Below are positions 48,653 to 62,670 of a DNA stretch of 64,000 nucleotides, piece after piece. The position numbers and the translations under genes were made by a program. The DNA comes from Acanthochlamys bracteata. Its lineage: Eukaryota > Streptophyta > Magnoliopsida > Pandanales > Velloziaceae. Numbering within the stretch: position 1 is the stretch's first letter; each line of letters starts with the position of its first letter. The stretch lies in assembly GCA_019914995.1 (NCBI GenBank), contig CM034128.1, positions 4,218,501-4,282,500 on the forward strand. Direction: 5' to 3'. The notes beneath the pieces were generated by a model. The model saw nothing but the letters and a program-made list of their open reading frames with translations, searched no databases and had not been told where the DNA came from.

Positions 48653-49498
48653 CTTCTTGTTGCTGCTCAGTGCTGACGATCGAATGCAATGACCAAATTA
48701 TTTAAACTCTAATTCCGTAAACAGAAAGCTTTTTTCTTAAATTAAAAACTTACTTTAAAAAAAAAAACAGACAAACAAACCGAGTCGTTCCTCAGTTCAG
48801 TCAGCAGATTATTTTCATTTAGTCCGATTATAAATACCGACTTTCCAGACCGACAGCAACATACGGGCTCTTTATTGTATGGCCTCCAATTAGGCCCATA
48901 CGTGGAAGAGTAACAGATTCCAATCTTCACCAATTAATAAGAAAGGCCCATAGTCGACGTGGTGCACCAGTTGAAGCCGGTAATAACCCGGATAGGCACG
49001 GCAATGTCGGAGCCGGTGGGTAACTTATAACTCCATTTCTAACTCCGCATTTAAATCCCTGCCTTCAATCCAACGTTCCATTTCTTTCATTTCATTTCTC
49101 TTCTCTTGTTTCCTTTCCTTCCCTTTTCTTTCTCTCCTCCTCTCGTTCTTCCCGTAAGGTTTGTTTGAATTCTAGGATTTTGATTCTTATGTTTATTTGA
49201 TTCGGTGAAAGATTTCGTTTTGTCGAAGTATTTTTTATGCATGCTACGTGATAGTATACTTGTTTGCAGATTTTCTTTTGGGTTTCTTGTTGAGGTATTT
49301 TGAAGTTCTTTGTCCATGTTCTGAATCCATTTTCTGAAATACCGAATCATATTAGTCTCAGATTTGATTGAACATTCGTTTTTTTTGTTAATTTTATTTT
49401 ACAAGCTTCTAATCGACTTTTCTGTTTGACTTGATGAATCAGAAATAATAAAAGTTCTAAGATCATATGAAATTCTTTTAGCTGATTACGAAATCAAA
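48653..49498. promoter_or_regulatory. divergent promoter region of CHFR-like and invertase genes
   Basis: 846 bp separate the two start codons, which face away from each other, so the stretch must hold both promoters and both 5' leaders. The invertase side is CT-rich (49070-49160). A 5' UTR intron is possible between about 49157 and 49495, but the splice sites were not fixed. Confidence 0.5.
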
Positions 49499-51687
49499 AT
49501 GGAAGGAATGCGAAAGGTGAGTTCATTTCTATCCCTCTCCGAAGGAGAAGAGGACATGGACCTGTCACGGCTGCTGAACAAACCAAGGATCAACATCGAA
49601 CGGAAGAACTCGTTTGATGAGAGATCAATGAGTGATCTCTCCAATGCGGCGAACCTTCGGGGCGTAGATAGCTATGATAATGTTTTCTCTCCTCTTGCGT
49701 TACGGTCGGGGGTTGGAACTCCAGCCTCTACTGCTAGCAACTCGTTCGGACCTCACCCAATCTTTGCAGAGGCATGGGACGCTCTCCGCCGTTCGATTGT
49801 GTACTTCAGAGGTCAGCCCGTTGGAACCATTGCTGCATATGATCATGCCTCAGAGGAGGTCTTAAATTATGATCAGGTTCGCGTTTTCTCTTTCACTGAA
49901 TTTTCTATGTTATTGAAAGCTATAGACTGCAAAAAAGCTGAATCAATATATAGTTACCGATTCTTTTGGTAAACTGATTTGTTGGTGGTAGGTGTTTGTT
50001 CGTGACTTTGTTCCAAGTGCACTGGCATTTCTAATGAACGGAGAGCCTGAGATAGTGAAGAACTTTCTATTGAAAACTCTGCACCTGCAAGGGTGGGAGA
50101 AGAGGATAGATAGGTTCAAGTTAGGAGAAGGTGTTATGCCTGCTAGTTTCAAAGTGCTCCATGATCCTATCAGGAAAATAGATACCTTAGTTGCGGATTT
50201 TGGGGAGAGTGCAATAGGAAGAGTTGCACCTGTCGATTCTGGTTTCTGGTGGATTATTCTCCTTCGTGCCTATACCAAATCGACTGGAGACATTTCTCTC
50301 GCAGAATCACCTGACTGCCAGAAGGGCATTAGGCTTATACTTGCTTTGTGTTTGTCAGAAGGTTTTGATACGTTTCCAACATTGCTCTGTGCAGATGGTT
50401 GCTCTATGGTTGATCGTAGAATGGTACGTATGCTTTTCTCATGCCTAGCACTAGATCAATTCATATGTTCGCGAATTAGTTACATGTCGCAAATTCAATT
50501 TGCTGCAGGGTGTGTATGGTTATCCAATTGAGATACAAGCTCTATTCTTCATGGCTCTAAGATCTGCCCTTGTGATGCTGAAACCTGATAATGAAGGGAA
50601 AGAATTCATCGAGCGCATAGTGAAGCGTCTACATGCTTTAAACTATCACATGAGAAGTTACTTCTGGCTGGATTTCCAGCAGCTTAACGTCATATACCGA
50701 TTCAAAACGGAAGAGTACTCGCATACTGCTGTCAACAAGTTCAATGTGATTCCTGATTCGATACCTGAATGGTTGTTTGATTTCATGCCTAATCGGGGCG
50801 GGTACTTCATTGGAAATGTCAGTCCTGCAAGAATGGATTTCAGATGGTTTGCTCTGGGTAATTGCATCGCTATTTTATCTTCTCTTGCTACTCCTGAACA
50901 ATCCATGGCTATCATGGATCTCATAGAGGCTCGATGGGAAGAACTAGTTGGTGAAATGCCTTTGAAGATCGCCTATCCTTGCATCGAGAATCATGAATGG
51001 CGTATCGTGACCGGTTGCGACCCCAAAAACACAAGATGGAGTTACCACAACGGAGGATCATGGCCAGGTTAGTAGAATTTGTCATGTCATTTTCAAATGT
51101 GTCACTGGAAAACTATGACATGATGCATTCAGAAACAACTACTGCCTGAATAATCAATGATTTCGCCTTCTGTTTCACTAGCAAATGCATGCATATTTTG
51201 TCAAATGATAGACAAGATTCCGTATCTTCAAAGGAATTCAAAATTTAATTCTCTCCATCTTTCAAATATTTATGGCTCAACTGCTTAGAATTGACTATCG
51301 CTTGGATACCACATAGTTGTGCACGCATTGTAACGTCAACCGGTAAAACTATAACGCAATAATGATAGCATCTTTTTGTTGCCATATGCAGTGCTTCTTT
51401 GGTTGCTAACAGCAGCCTGCATCAAAGTAGGCAGGCCACAAATCGCTCGACGAGCACTTGAACTAGCTGAAAGTCGTCTGACAAAAGACGGCTGGCCTGA
51501 ATACTACGACGGAAAGCTTGGAAGGTTCGTTGGCAAACAGGCAAGGGAGTTCCAGACATGGTCTATTGCAGGGTACTTAGTAGCTAAGATGATGCTTGAG
51601 GACCCCTCACATTTAGGCATGGTGTCTCTTGAAGAGGACAAAGCAATGAGGCCACTGTTGAAGAGATCAACTTCATGGACCTTCTAG
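49499..51687 (+). CDS. CINV: cytosolic neutral/alkaline invertase (GH100)
   Basis: Four exons: 49499-49876, 49992-50423, 50509-51067 and 51392-51687; 554 residues, the usual length of the short cytosolic clade. It hydrolyses sucrose to glucose and fructose. The start reads [20 protein letters not shown], without a transit peptide. The N-terminus has the [14 protein letters not shown]er-containing segment seen in Arabidopsis CINV1, where a nearby Ser is a phosphorylation/14-3-3 site. GH100 motifs: [42 protein letters not shown] (likely catalytic Asp), [38 protein letters not shown] (likely catalytic Glu), [13 protein letters not shown]. The C-terminus is KRSTSWTF. The exon structure is intact and phases agree throughout. 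Clade member (CINV1 or CINV2 type) is not decided. Confidence 0.95.
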
Positions 51688-52056
51688 TTTTACTCCAAAA
51701 ACACTCTTGATGAAGTTCTGTAATTTGATTCTCTTTTTCTACTATTTAACTTTTCCAATCTTGGATATATTTTAATTTTGTTCTTCCTGTAGAGTTGAGA
51801 AGAACATACACTATACATACATGTATAGGTAGCCTGAGAACTCGTCTTTCGGGGATAATACGAAGAATATCCGTGTTCTTTAGTGATATTATCTCCGAGA
51901 AGTACCAATTTGTAAGTTATGTATATCTGTTTTTTCTGTTTTCCTCTCTGAAGAAGTGTATCAGCCATGTATTGTATTAAGAAAATTTGCATAAGGTGTA
52001 ATAAGAATTTCTTGACATGCATGCAAGTATTGCTTGATGAAAAATTTTGTCTCTAA

Positions 52057-52289
52057 AGCTAAGTTTACCTACCACTCAAATTTCACTTTTTGTAAATTTA
52101 TTTTTAATATAAAATAAATTTTAAAAATAAAATTTTTTATTAAATTTTTTAAATTTTAATTTTCAAACTTACTATTAACCCAAAATTAATATATAAATTT
52201 ATTATTATTAAATATTTTAAATTTTGATTTAACTTTTTAAACTCATTTAAGAAAATGAGTTTATTTTAAAGTAAACACAAAACACACCC
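52057..52289. mobile_element. Tourist-like MITE, family A
   Basis: 233 bp. Left end AGCTAAGTTTACCTACC; right end in reverse GGGTGTGTTTTGTGTTTAC. TAA stands on both sides (52054-52056 and 52290-52292). It lies just downstream of the invertase gene. Confidence 0.65.
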
Positions 52290-52411
52290 TAAGACTTCAA
52301 GGAAAAAAAAATGATACTGGTAGGAAATATCCAAGTTGGTAGCACAGGGTTATTATGGGAATAATTATTAGTTAGTTCCTACTTCGTTGACTGTAGCTGT
52401 TCATCAGCTCA

Positions 52412-52438
52412 ACAACAACTACTACTACTACTACTAAT
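52412..52438. repeat. trinucleotide (ACT/CAA) repeat in a probable leader exon
   Basis: CAACAACAACTACTACTACT and further CTA units lie in the proposed 5' UTR of the gene at 54663. Confidence 0.75.
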
Positions 52439-54662
52439 TTTCCTCGCAAATTTCTTTACTCGCTTCACCTTCTCTCTAAGTCCCAGCTCAAATTTCAACT
52501 AATAAAATCTTAATTCATCGACGGCCAATCGATCTGGTTTCCAAATTGTTAATTCACCGATTGAATCGAGAGATCAGCTTCCAACAATTCTTTTTTAATT
52601 TCTATCATCAGCGTTTGAGAGTATATACGGTGAGTTAAATTTGCTATTAATTGGAGTTCATTAGAATTGGTATAGGTTGTTAGTGTTGTAGAGTTATTAT
52701 TGATTTTGGTTTAGAATTTATTGATGGGCGTGGTTAGTTTGAATCAAGCTTGAGAGTTTTGGAAATTGATTTTGTGTTGTCTTTTGACATTATTTTAGAA
52801 ATTAATCCAAGTAATTATATCATATTTTTTCAAAGGTGACATTAATTTTCACCACTTTGGAAGTTATTTTTGTGATTTATTTATTTTAACATTTTAATTT
52901 ACAAAACCGCTTGGTTATTGATTTTGGAAACGTAGAAGCAGAGAGATAGGTCTATACTTGAAATCAATGAGAGATTGCAGGTTATGGGTTGTAACAACAC
53001 AATGAGGAACAACCTTATAGGAGTCGGGTTTAGCAGCTAGTATTTGTGAGGTAGACTGCGTTTCGCGCAAAGGTCATGTCCTTGTGAGTTACACTTGTAT
53101 AGTTGTGCTGTTCACTAGCTTGGAAACAAGTTACACCTAGAGGATGATGTTTTGCTTGGTGAACCATCACATAAGATTAGACTGTTTTCATGGGTAGGTT
53201 CTTGGAGGGACTGGGTTTGTGCATTATGTTTGCACCACATTAAAATGATTTCTCTATTTGGTTTCTGGCAAATATACTGTTCTAGACTGTTTTTGGAAAA
53301 TAACTTTGAGGAGACTTTTTCTACTCCTGTAATGATCAGATAAGCAACTAGAAAAATACTCCACTCTCCCCAACCACCCCTTCATGATGGCTTTGATCTG
53401 GAGAGTTGGAAATGTGAGACTGCTACTGAGTGTGGATTTCCAAGAATTTGTGCTAACATGTAATAAAGTTGTACCACTATGCAGGTATAAGTAAATTTCA
53501 GTTTGGAGTCTTTGGACTTGATACAAACTCATACTCCTTAGATCCTTGTAGTGGCATTGTGGCACCTTTGCTCACTATCATGTACCCTACAGATTTAAGA
53601 TGTGTTGATATGAAAGTATTAGCTATGAGAAGGGAATCTTACCTACAATGTGAAACATTAACCCAGTTGGAATTGATAGGTGGATACCTCAAAGAAAAGT
53701 TTTTGCATCTCATGCAGAATATGCTATAAATAAATGACATAAAACTTTTCTTTGGAGGCATGATAACATATTAGCAAGTTAAAGTTTTAGTACTATTATA
53801 TAGATTTTGTTATGAGAGGAACCTCTTTAGGGAGTAGATTGTGCGCACTGCTAGACCCTGTTGATTATCAGTAACCAATTTGTTTGCATGCTGCTTCAGA
53901 ACCATCAGTACTGTAATGAATCAGTCTAACCCCTTCAGTTCGGTGTCATCACTCTACCAAGTTGTTAACAATTGTTAACAAAGTAGTTAACTAACATTTT
54001 AAGATGAACATATAGATGAGTAAATGTGTATGTTGATGACCACAGTTATTAGATCTTTACTAGCATATGCACTGGATATACTTACATGGGCAATATTTTA
54101 TTTGTTATCATTATGGTAGCACTGCTTGTAGATATTCGTAAGTGAACAACGAAGGTTGAATGCCTGGCACATGAATTGTTTCTTTTTAATGTAGACTCAG
54201 TAGTGTATCACTTATTGCTACTATTTTACCGGTCCTTCTATGCTGTTGAAGATGGTCTACACAGCCGACCATCTGAATTGTTTGCTTAAATTGTTTACTA
54301 TAAATCATTATTGATATGTGATAGTACTTGTTTCCGATCATTATTCTTATGTGACAGTACTTGTTTCCTGTTATTATTTGTATGCGCATAGTACTTGTTT
54401 TCTTCTGTAAAAACTTGTTGTTTCCAATATCTTAAGACCCATATTTCTAGGCTCAAAATTCACTTTTTACTGCTAAAGATGGTCTCTCAAAGAAATGCTT
54501 TAAATACATGCACTCAACTGAGTTATTGATCCATAATTTACTGAAGATGTGCGCTAATAAAATTTTGTTATAGCAAGTACTCTGATGAGGATGATTCAGA
54601 AAATTGTTTGAAACTTTTGTTTATTCTGAAATTTCAGGCAGTGTTTCAGTTCTCAGAAAACC

Positions 54663-54959
54663 ATGAGTTTAGCATGCCTTGTTTGCCACAGTATGGACAG
54701 TCCGACCCAATCTTTCAGAAGCTACTCCATTTCAAGTTCTGAAGACGAGAGCAGGTGCAATGCAATGGTTACCTGCCTGGTCAGGAAGGTAACTGCCCCT
54801 GGAGCTACTAACAATATGAGCACTGCAAAGGTGACTCCTGCTCCTATTATAGGCAGTGGTCAAGGCGTTCCAGGAGCACCTCGTCTGGTGCGCAGCCGAG
54901 CAGTTTCAAGGGACCTTGTGCGAGACTGGAACTTCGAAGAGTTTCTAGTACAGAGCTGA
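54663..54959 (+). CDS. small plant-specific protein of unknown function
   Basis: A single coding exon of 98 residues from ATG 54663. It starts MSLACLVCHSMDSPTQSFRS and contains SISSSEDESRCNAMVTCL, then a Thr/Ala/Pro spacer and ends PRLVRSRAVSRDLVRDWNFE and EFLVQS. The CLVCHS start and the basic RLVRSRAV..DLVRDWNFE block are, from memory, shared by uncharacterised plant proteins of about this size. No domain, signal peptide or membrane segment is seen. The acceptor TTTCAG about 25 bp upstream fits an intron in the 5' UTR. The function is unknown. Confidence 0.75.
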   Translation: MSLACLVCHSMDSPTQSFRSYSISSSEDESRCNAMVTCLVRKVTAPGATNNMSTAKVTPAPIIGSGQGVPGAPRLVRSRAVSRDLVRDWNFEEFLVQS

Positions 54960-55464
54960 GAGAAGATACTGTAGAGACATGATGAAACACTGTGCATATC
55001 AAAAGTTAACTTCCTTTTCTATCAGTATTACCACAGCCTTCGGTGGTCCAGGTTCCTTTTATCTGATCAAGTATAGATCAATAATCTGGTGAACTTACTT
55101 GAGTGGTGGCATCTAGTGTGATTGTCAATAATTTGTCATTAATGGTGATTATTCTTTCAACAATTTTATTTTTATGTTCTTAGACTTCCCGTGGTTCGCT
55201 TTCTTATTCTTTCAACATTTTATGGTTGTTCTGAATACATGGGCATTGGGGGTGTATACGATGCAAAGTGTTCGATCCTTCATGAGATTGAGCTCATTTT
55301 TGAGTTTTCTAGCGAGTATCTTTGTGGGGAAGTGTGAAACTAATGAGCTTGAACAGTTTCAGATCACAAAAGAAAGCGAAGAAATTGAAGATCTACTGCT
55401 TTATTCCAGAAAGGAATTCATGGAAATGAATTTGGATCCTACTGTATATTGCTAGCACCATAAA

Positions 55465-55726
55465 AGGCGTGTTTACCAACACCCCTAAACTCCACTTCCT
55501 TTAAACTCAAATTTCACATAAATACTTATAAAAATTAAAATAAATTTTTTTATCAATAAAATTTTTTTAAAAATTCAAATTTAAAACTTACTAAAAATAT
55601 ATACTTAATATAAAATTTTATTTTTTATTAAATATTTTTTATTTTTTATTTTATTTTTTAAATTTATTTCCTAAAAACTCCACTTCCCTCAAAACTCCAC
55701 TTCCACCCCCCTAGGTAAACACGCCC
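55465..55726. mobile_element. Tourist-like MITE, family A
   Basis: 262 bp with the cleanest ends of the family: AGGCGTGTTTACC on the left against GGTAAACACGCCC on the right, an inverted repeat of at least 12 bp. The subterminal parts are also related (CCTAAACTCCACTTCC left, CTCCACTTCCACCCCC right, same strand). AAA stands on both sides (55462-55464 and 55727-55729). Confidence 0.75.
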
Positions 55727-56073
55727 AAAGCTCTCCACTACAGAAAGATCAAAACCGTCGTGCTCAGGCAGTAAGCATCAATATTTCATAATCAACACAG
55801 CAGAACAATAACGGTAAAGTAGCGTTCATACATAGTTGACACCAAAGAAAAATAAGTATTTCTACAGCACACTGAACTTTAAAAATATTACAACACAGTA
55901 AAAATCCGAAATGTTACTCCTCGAAACCTCCAAGTCAAGAAATACAAAAATATTGCGAAACGATCTAAGCCTCATCAGGAACTTCTACTGGTACCTTTCC
56001 ATGACAATCTAAATTTTCAGGATCAAATGTATTAACTTGTTGGATGGTCTCAGAGTTTACCGAGGGGATGTTG

Positions 56074-56289
56074 GGAGCGTTTATGTAAAAAATTTTTTAA
56101 GATGAAAAATATTTAATTTTTTAAAAATAAATTTTATATTTTTATTTTAAAAAATAATAAAGATAAATAATATGATTGTATAATGAAAACTTTTTGTATT
56201 TTTTAAAACTAAAAAAATTTGTAAAATATTATACAAGATTTGAAAAATATGAAATAAAATAGAGTTAAAAAACATTTCCACACATCACT
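56074..56289. mobile_element. MITE-like element, first of an adjacent pair
   Basis: 216 bp, A/T-rich, starting GGAGCGTTTATGTAAAA. TTG stands on both sides (56071-56073 and 56290-56292). The inverted ends are weak. The right TTG is shared with the next element. Confidence 0.5.
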
Positions 56290-56292
56290 TTG

Positions 56293-56510
56293 GCATGTTT
56301 GATTTTGCTTTTCTATACTTTTTTATTTTAATTTTTAATTATATATTTTTAAATAAATTTTATATAATTTATTTAAAAATTTAAAAAGTGTAAAAATTTT
56401 TACATTAAAATATGATTATTTTTTTCGTTAAAATAAAAAAATTAAATCTTATTTCTTTTAAAAAATATTTTTTACTTCAAAATTTTTTTTTTAAAAACAC
56501 TCTCAACTAT
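56293..56510. mobile_element. MITE, family B, second of an adjacent pair
   Basis: 218 bp. Left end GGCATGTTTGATTTTGC; right end AAAACACTCTCAACTAT, in reverse ATAGTTGAGAGTGTTTT. TTG at 56290-56292 and 56511-56513. Confidence 0.55.
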
Positions 56511-57002
56511 TTGGTTTGAAGAACCGAGAAACCCAATTATCTGACTTCCTTCAGATTAACAAGGTAAAACTTCGACGATGTGAACGTAGTACAATTTCTT
56601 TTGTATGTATGACTAATCTTCGAGCTGCATAAATTCAGTAGCTATGCTATAGATACTTGCAAAACAACATGCTGCTTTTTTTTTTCAAATAGTAAATGAA
56701 TTAATAGAGCAAAGAGCGACTGCATAATTGAATCAATATGATGAAAAGGTAATGACAAAAATCTCCTTTCCAAAGAATAGCCTTAAATTTATGTGTTTCC
56801 ACATTTTGGCACATTGATAAATGTCTAACGTAAATAAGTACTTGTATTTAATAATCAAATTTAATCTTCATTTATAAAATTTGAATTTTAATAAGAAAAA
56901 ATCATGTTATGATATCTATATGAACACTGCAATTGGACAAGGTTATATAAAGTGCTTTACATGCAACTCGAACTTCACCAAAGGAGCAGCGATAGAGAAG
57001 TA

Positions 57003-57223
57003 GGGTGTGTTTAACTTCACGTAAATTCATTTTTTTTAAAAATAAATTTATAAAATTAAAATATTTAATAAAAAGTAAATATATTAATTTTATATTAATA
57101 ATAAGTTTTGAAATTAAATTTTGTAAAAAAGTTTTAACAGAAAAATTTTCTTTTAAATTTTTTATTATTTTATATTAAAAGAAATTTAGAAAAGTAAAAT
57201 TTTGGTGGTAGATAAACACGTTC
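57003..57223. mobile_element. Tourist-like MITE, family A, upstream of TRAPPC12
   Basis: Left end GGGTGTGTTTAACTTCACG; right end in reverse GAACGTGTTTATCTACC. The ends match family A, but the flanks (GTA and ATA) are not an exact duplication. Confidence 0.55.
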
Positions 57224-57661
57224 ATAATGTATGGAACTATTTAAAAGTATTTATAAAATAAAATTTTTTACAATAAAAAAAATATTTTTTATTTAATTAA
57301 AAGATAAGTTCTAAAATTTTATTAAAAAACTAAAAATAAATAATAAATAAAATTTTATATTATATATTTTTAATATTTAAATTAATTTTTAAAATTATAA
57401 ATTTATTAAAAAATATAAATAAAATAAAATGAAATGAAACTTAACGCTCTGCCAAACCGCCGTTTCGTAGAATATTTAACTCCATTTTAACAAATATTTT
57501 ATAATGATTTTTATAATAACTTATAAATTTTTAATATTATAAATATAAAACATTTTATTATTATTTATTTTTATAGTTTGGGTTAGCAAATTAAAATTGT
57601 TTCCGAAAATCTCCTCTGAATATTTCTCCTGTAACTTCTGCTTCTCTTCGCTCTACCCGAA

Positions 57662-58798
57662 ATGGATCAACCACCGCTCACTCCGCCGCAGCACGGCGGC
57701 GCCACCACCACCGTCGCCGCTGCAGCCTTCGAAGATCCGTTATCTCCATCAACCCGTTTCACGTCTTCTACCGACCTAGCTTTCGAGATCGATTCCCTCT
57801 ACGACCTTGCTTCACGCGGGCAATGGCGATCTGTTCTCGACAAGGTTTCTCGCGCTCGCTCGCTCTCTCTTCTTCCTCACCCTCACGATCACCTAGTTTA
57901 CCTCTCTTTCTCCGCTCTCGCTCTTCTCAAGCTCCGCCGTTTCTCCGAATCAAATCGCGAACTTGAAAATCTTGTGACAAGTTTCAATCTTTCTTCTTCG
58001 ATTGATCCTTTTGATGACTCGAAGCTTCGATACGAGGCGTACCCGGAGATATACCCTAATCGATCAGGTTCGATGCTTCCGTTTTCTGTACGATATCTCT
58101 ATGCTGTGGTTCCTCTCCGGCTTGGTGATCGCAACACGGCTCTCGATCGATTGTATAATTTGCTTGATTTTGTTAGATCGAAGATTGATTCGGATAAAGA
58201 TCAAGGGCAGTGGATTAGGAGAGAAGCTTTTGTTATGTCTGCTATCGTTAATGCTCATTTTTCCAATCGGGAATTCGATATTTGTTTGTCCCTGCTTGTC
58301 GATTTGATTTCTGGCAATCCTGATGATCCGTTTTTGATATCCAAGTTAGGGTTCGTTCAGCTGCAGATTGGAGATATTGCCGGTGCAAAGCAATCGTTTG
58401 CACATGTGGAGAAAATTGTTAGTGGAAGTGAGAAGAAGGCTGAGTTGGAGAATCTGGTTGCGAGGAATAAGGCGCTAGAGTGTTTAGTGTCGAAAGATTT
58501 GCTGGGTGCCGTGAGGTTGTATGAGGAGTGCATTGAGAGGGATTCTGGCGATGTGGTGGCTATCAATAATAAAGCTTTGTGTTTGATGTACTCGAGGGAC
58601 TTGTCAGATTCGATCAAGGTGATCGAAGGAGCGCTCGAGCGTGTCCCAACTTTGGCTCTTAATGAGACTCTTGTTGTTAATCTGTGCAGCATGTATGAAC
58701 TTGCATATGTTAATCATGGAGATGTCAAGAAGAGCTTGAGTAATTGGATTGCTCGGGTGGCTCCGGATGATTTTGATACATCTTGCACGAGGATTTGA
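57662..58798 (+). CDS. TRAPPC12: TRAPPC12-like TPR protein
   Basis: An intronless frame of 378 residues, MDQPPLTPPQHGGATTT to FDTSCTRI, TGA 58798. TRAPPC12 is a subunit of the TRAPP III tethering complex in ER-Golgi and autophagy traffic. After a low-complexity N-terminus of about 45 residues comes FEIDSLYDLASRGQWRSVLD, a typical start of plant homologues. Helical TPR-like pairs follow: YLSFSALALLKLRRFSESN, VRYLYAVVPLRLGDRNTALD, FLISKLGFVQLQIGDIAGAK, VAINNKALCLMYSRDLSDSI. The plant protein is shorter than the animal one and corresponds to its C-terminal TPR half. The ATG is the first in frame and its context is good. Confidence 0.9.
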   Translation: MDQPPLTPPQHGGATTTVAAAAFEDPLSPSTRFTSSTDLAFEIDSLYDLASRGQWRSVLDKVSRARSLSLLPHPHDHLVYLSFSALALLKLRRFSESNRELENLVTSFNLSSSIDPFDDSKLRYEAYPEIYPNRSGSMLPFSVRYLYAVVPLRLGDRNTALDRLYNLLDFVRSKIDSDKDQGQWIRREAFVMSAIVNAHFSNREFDICLSLLVDLISGNPDDPFLISKLGFVQLQIGDIAGAKQSFAHVEKIVSGSEKKAELENLVARNKALECLVSKDLLGAVRLYEECIERDSGDVVAINNKALCLMYSRDLSDSIKVIEGALERVPTLALNETLVVNLCSMYELAYVNHGDVKKSLSNWIARVAPDDFDTSCTRI

Positions 58799-60164
58799 CT
58801 GCTATAGTATGTTTCTTATCTGCAATTTAATTCCATTGTAATGCACTTTTGATCCATGTATGTTAAATGTAAATGTCTAGGAATGATTGCGATCTTCTAC
58901 TGATGCTACTTGAGATTTCATAGAAGGAGCAAGTTTTTTGTAAAATTTATATGGAGCAAGCTCACTCAGTATTGTTGTAGGAGTTTTTGTACTTACTCTT
59001 GCACTCTCATGCCCATTACTTTCTGCAACATTATTTGAAGTTTAATATTTAACGCACATGGACTTGTACAACTTTGCTGTCTTCAAACAAAACTATTTTT
59101 GGCAGAGGTTCCGCACTACTAACTGTTAGCCTTATTTGTAAGAGTTTCTATGGAAGTTGAAGAGTTTGGTGTTTTCTATTTAAGGATGATCAGGAAGAAA
59201 TGACTTAGTGGCTTGTGGCCCTTGATTGTTTTCTGATTTCATTGGGGAAAAGTTTCTTATTCATACTGCATCTGTATCTAAATCGTTAGATAAGATAGGT
59301 TGATTTGGTCGATTACAGGCGTTGGGCACCGGAAATGCGTTTCGCAAGGTATAGAAGGTTAAGTTCGTGTTCTTAGGATAAACAGGCGGAAATAACTTAT
59401 AAAGGAGTTTTTAAATTTCATTGTAAGCTTATCATTTTCAAGTCTGAAACGGCATTCAAAGATCTATTGTAAATTGTGTGGTTTTGCAACTTCTTTTTCT
59501 GGCCATGGGTATTTTCAAGATTTGTTGTGGACTGAGAATATATTGACCCTTTGCTTTCTGAGATACTCTTTCTTATCTCTATGCTCCCATGCCTTTTTCA
59601 TATTCTCACGAGTCCTGAGTATTGGCTGTGTCAACAAGTTTCCCCTGATTTTCTTATCATTTGAGGCTACTATTTCTGAATTTGCTTATAGATTATAAAC
59701 TCTGCACTTTTCCAATTAGATATACATCTATTATTGCATACAAGCTGCATTGTTCTGTTTATCAATGTTTTGAAGTACCTTGATACGACTTTCTTTAACT
59801 TTTGCAGACTTGGGTAGACATTGTGAAGCAGACGCCCGTTCCGCCTTTGTTCACTGTAAAAGTTATACGGTTGATTACAGCAGAAGACTGCTAGGTAAAT
59901 CATCACGCTGAGTGTTTGGAGAAATCCACAAAATGCTAATTCATATATGTCCAATTGAAAGATTAGTTTTTCTTTAATCGCTTTTGTGACCCATTCATTC
60001 CTGGTTATTGAACATGAGTTATGTTGCTAAGATGGTTGATAGCTACAGGTTTTACAGTTAATTCCATGATGATATAAGCTTCATTTGTTCAATGGATGGA
60101 TTTTAGTATTTCCTAAATCATAAACTCAGAGATACGGTCGATTTTGAGCCTTATGGAAATAATG
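58799..60164. other. TRAPPC12 3' region
   Basis: No coding exon recognised. 58799-59050 is likely 3' UTR. A possible spliced 3' UTR piece begins after TTTTGCAG near 59807, but nothing confirms it. Short frames at 59474-59954 lack support. Confidence 0.4.

Positions 60165-62670
<2,506 letters not shown>

Larger units (their letters stand above)
51688..54662. other. invertase 3' UTR, MITE and leader intron of the next gene
   Basis: 51688-52000 is probably invertase 3' UTR. A MITE lies at 52057-52289. 52380-52630 is CT-rich and may be the 5' UTR exon of the gene at 54663. A donor (ATACG|gtgag) near 52629 and an acceptor (TTTCAG) near 54638 would make an intron of about 2 kb. Open frames at 53152-53729 have no splice or family support. 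Confidence 0.45.
54960..57661. other. intergenic cluster of MITEs
   Basis: 54960-55150 is likely 3' UTR. A frame at 55174-55455 has no start context or homology I recognise. Four MITE-like elements follow (55465-55726, 56074-56289, 56293-56510, 57003-57223). No gene is seen. Confidence 0.5.

Noticed and set aside
55174..55455. 93-codon hydrophobic frame after the small protein gene
   Set aside because: Opens at a TTG, not an ATG; overlaps the likely 3' UTR and shows no recognisable family. Kept out as noise.
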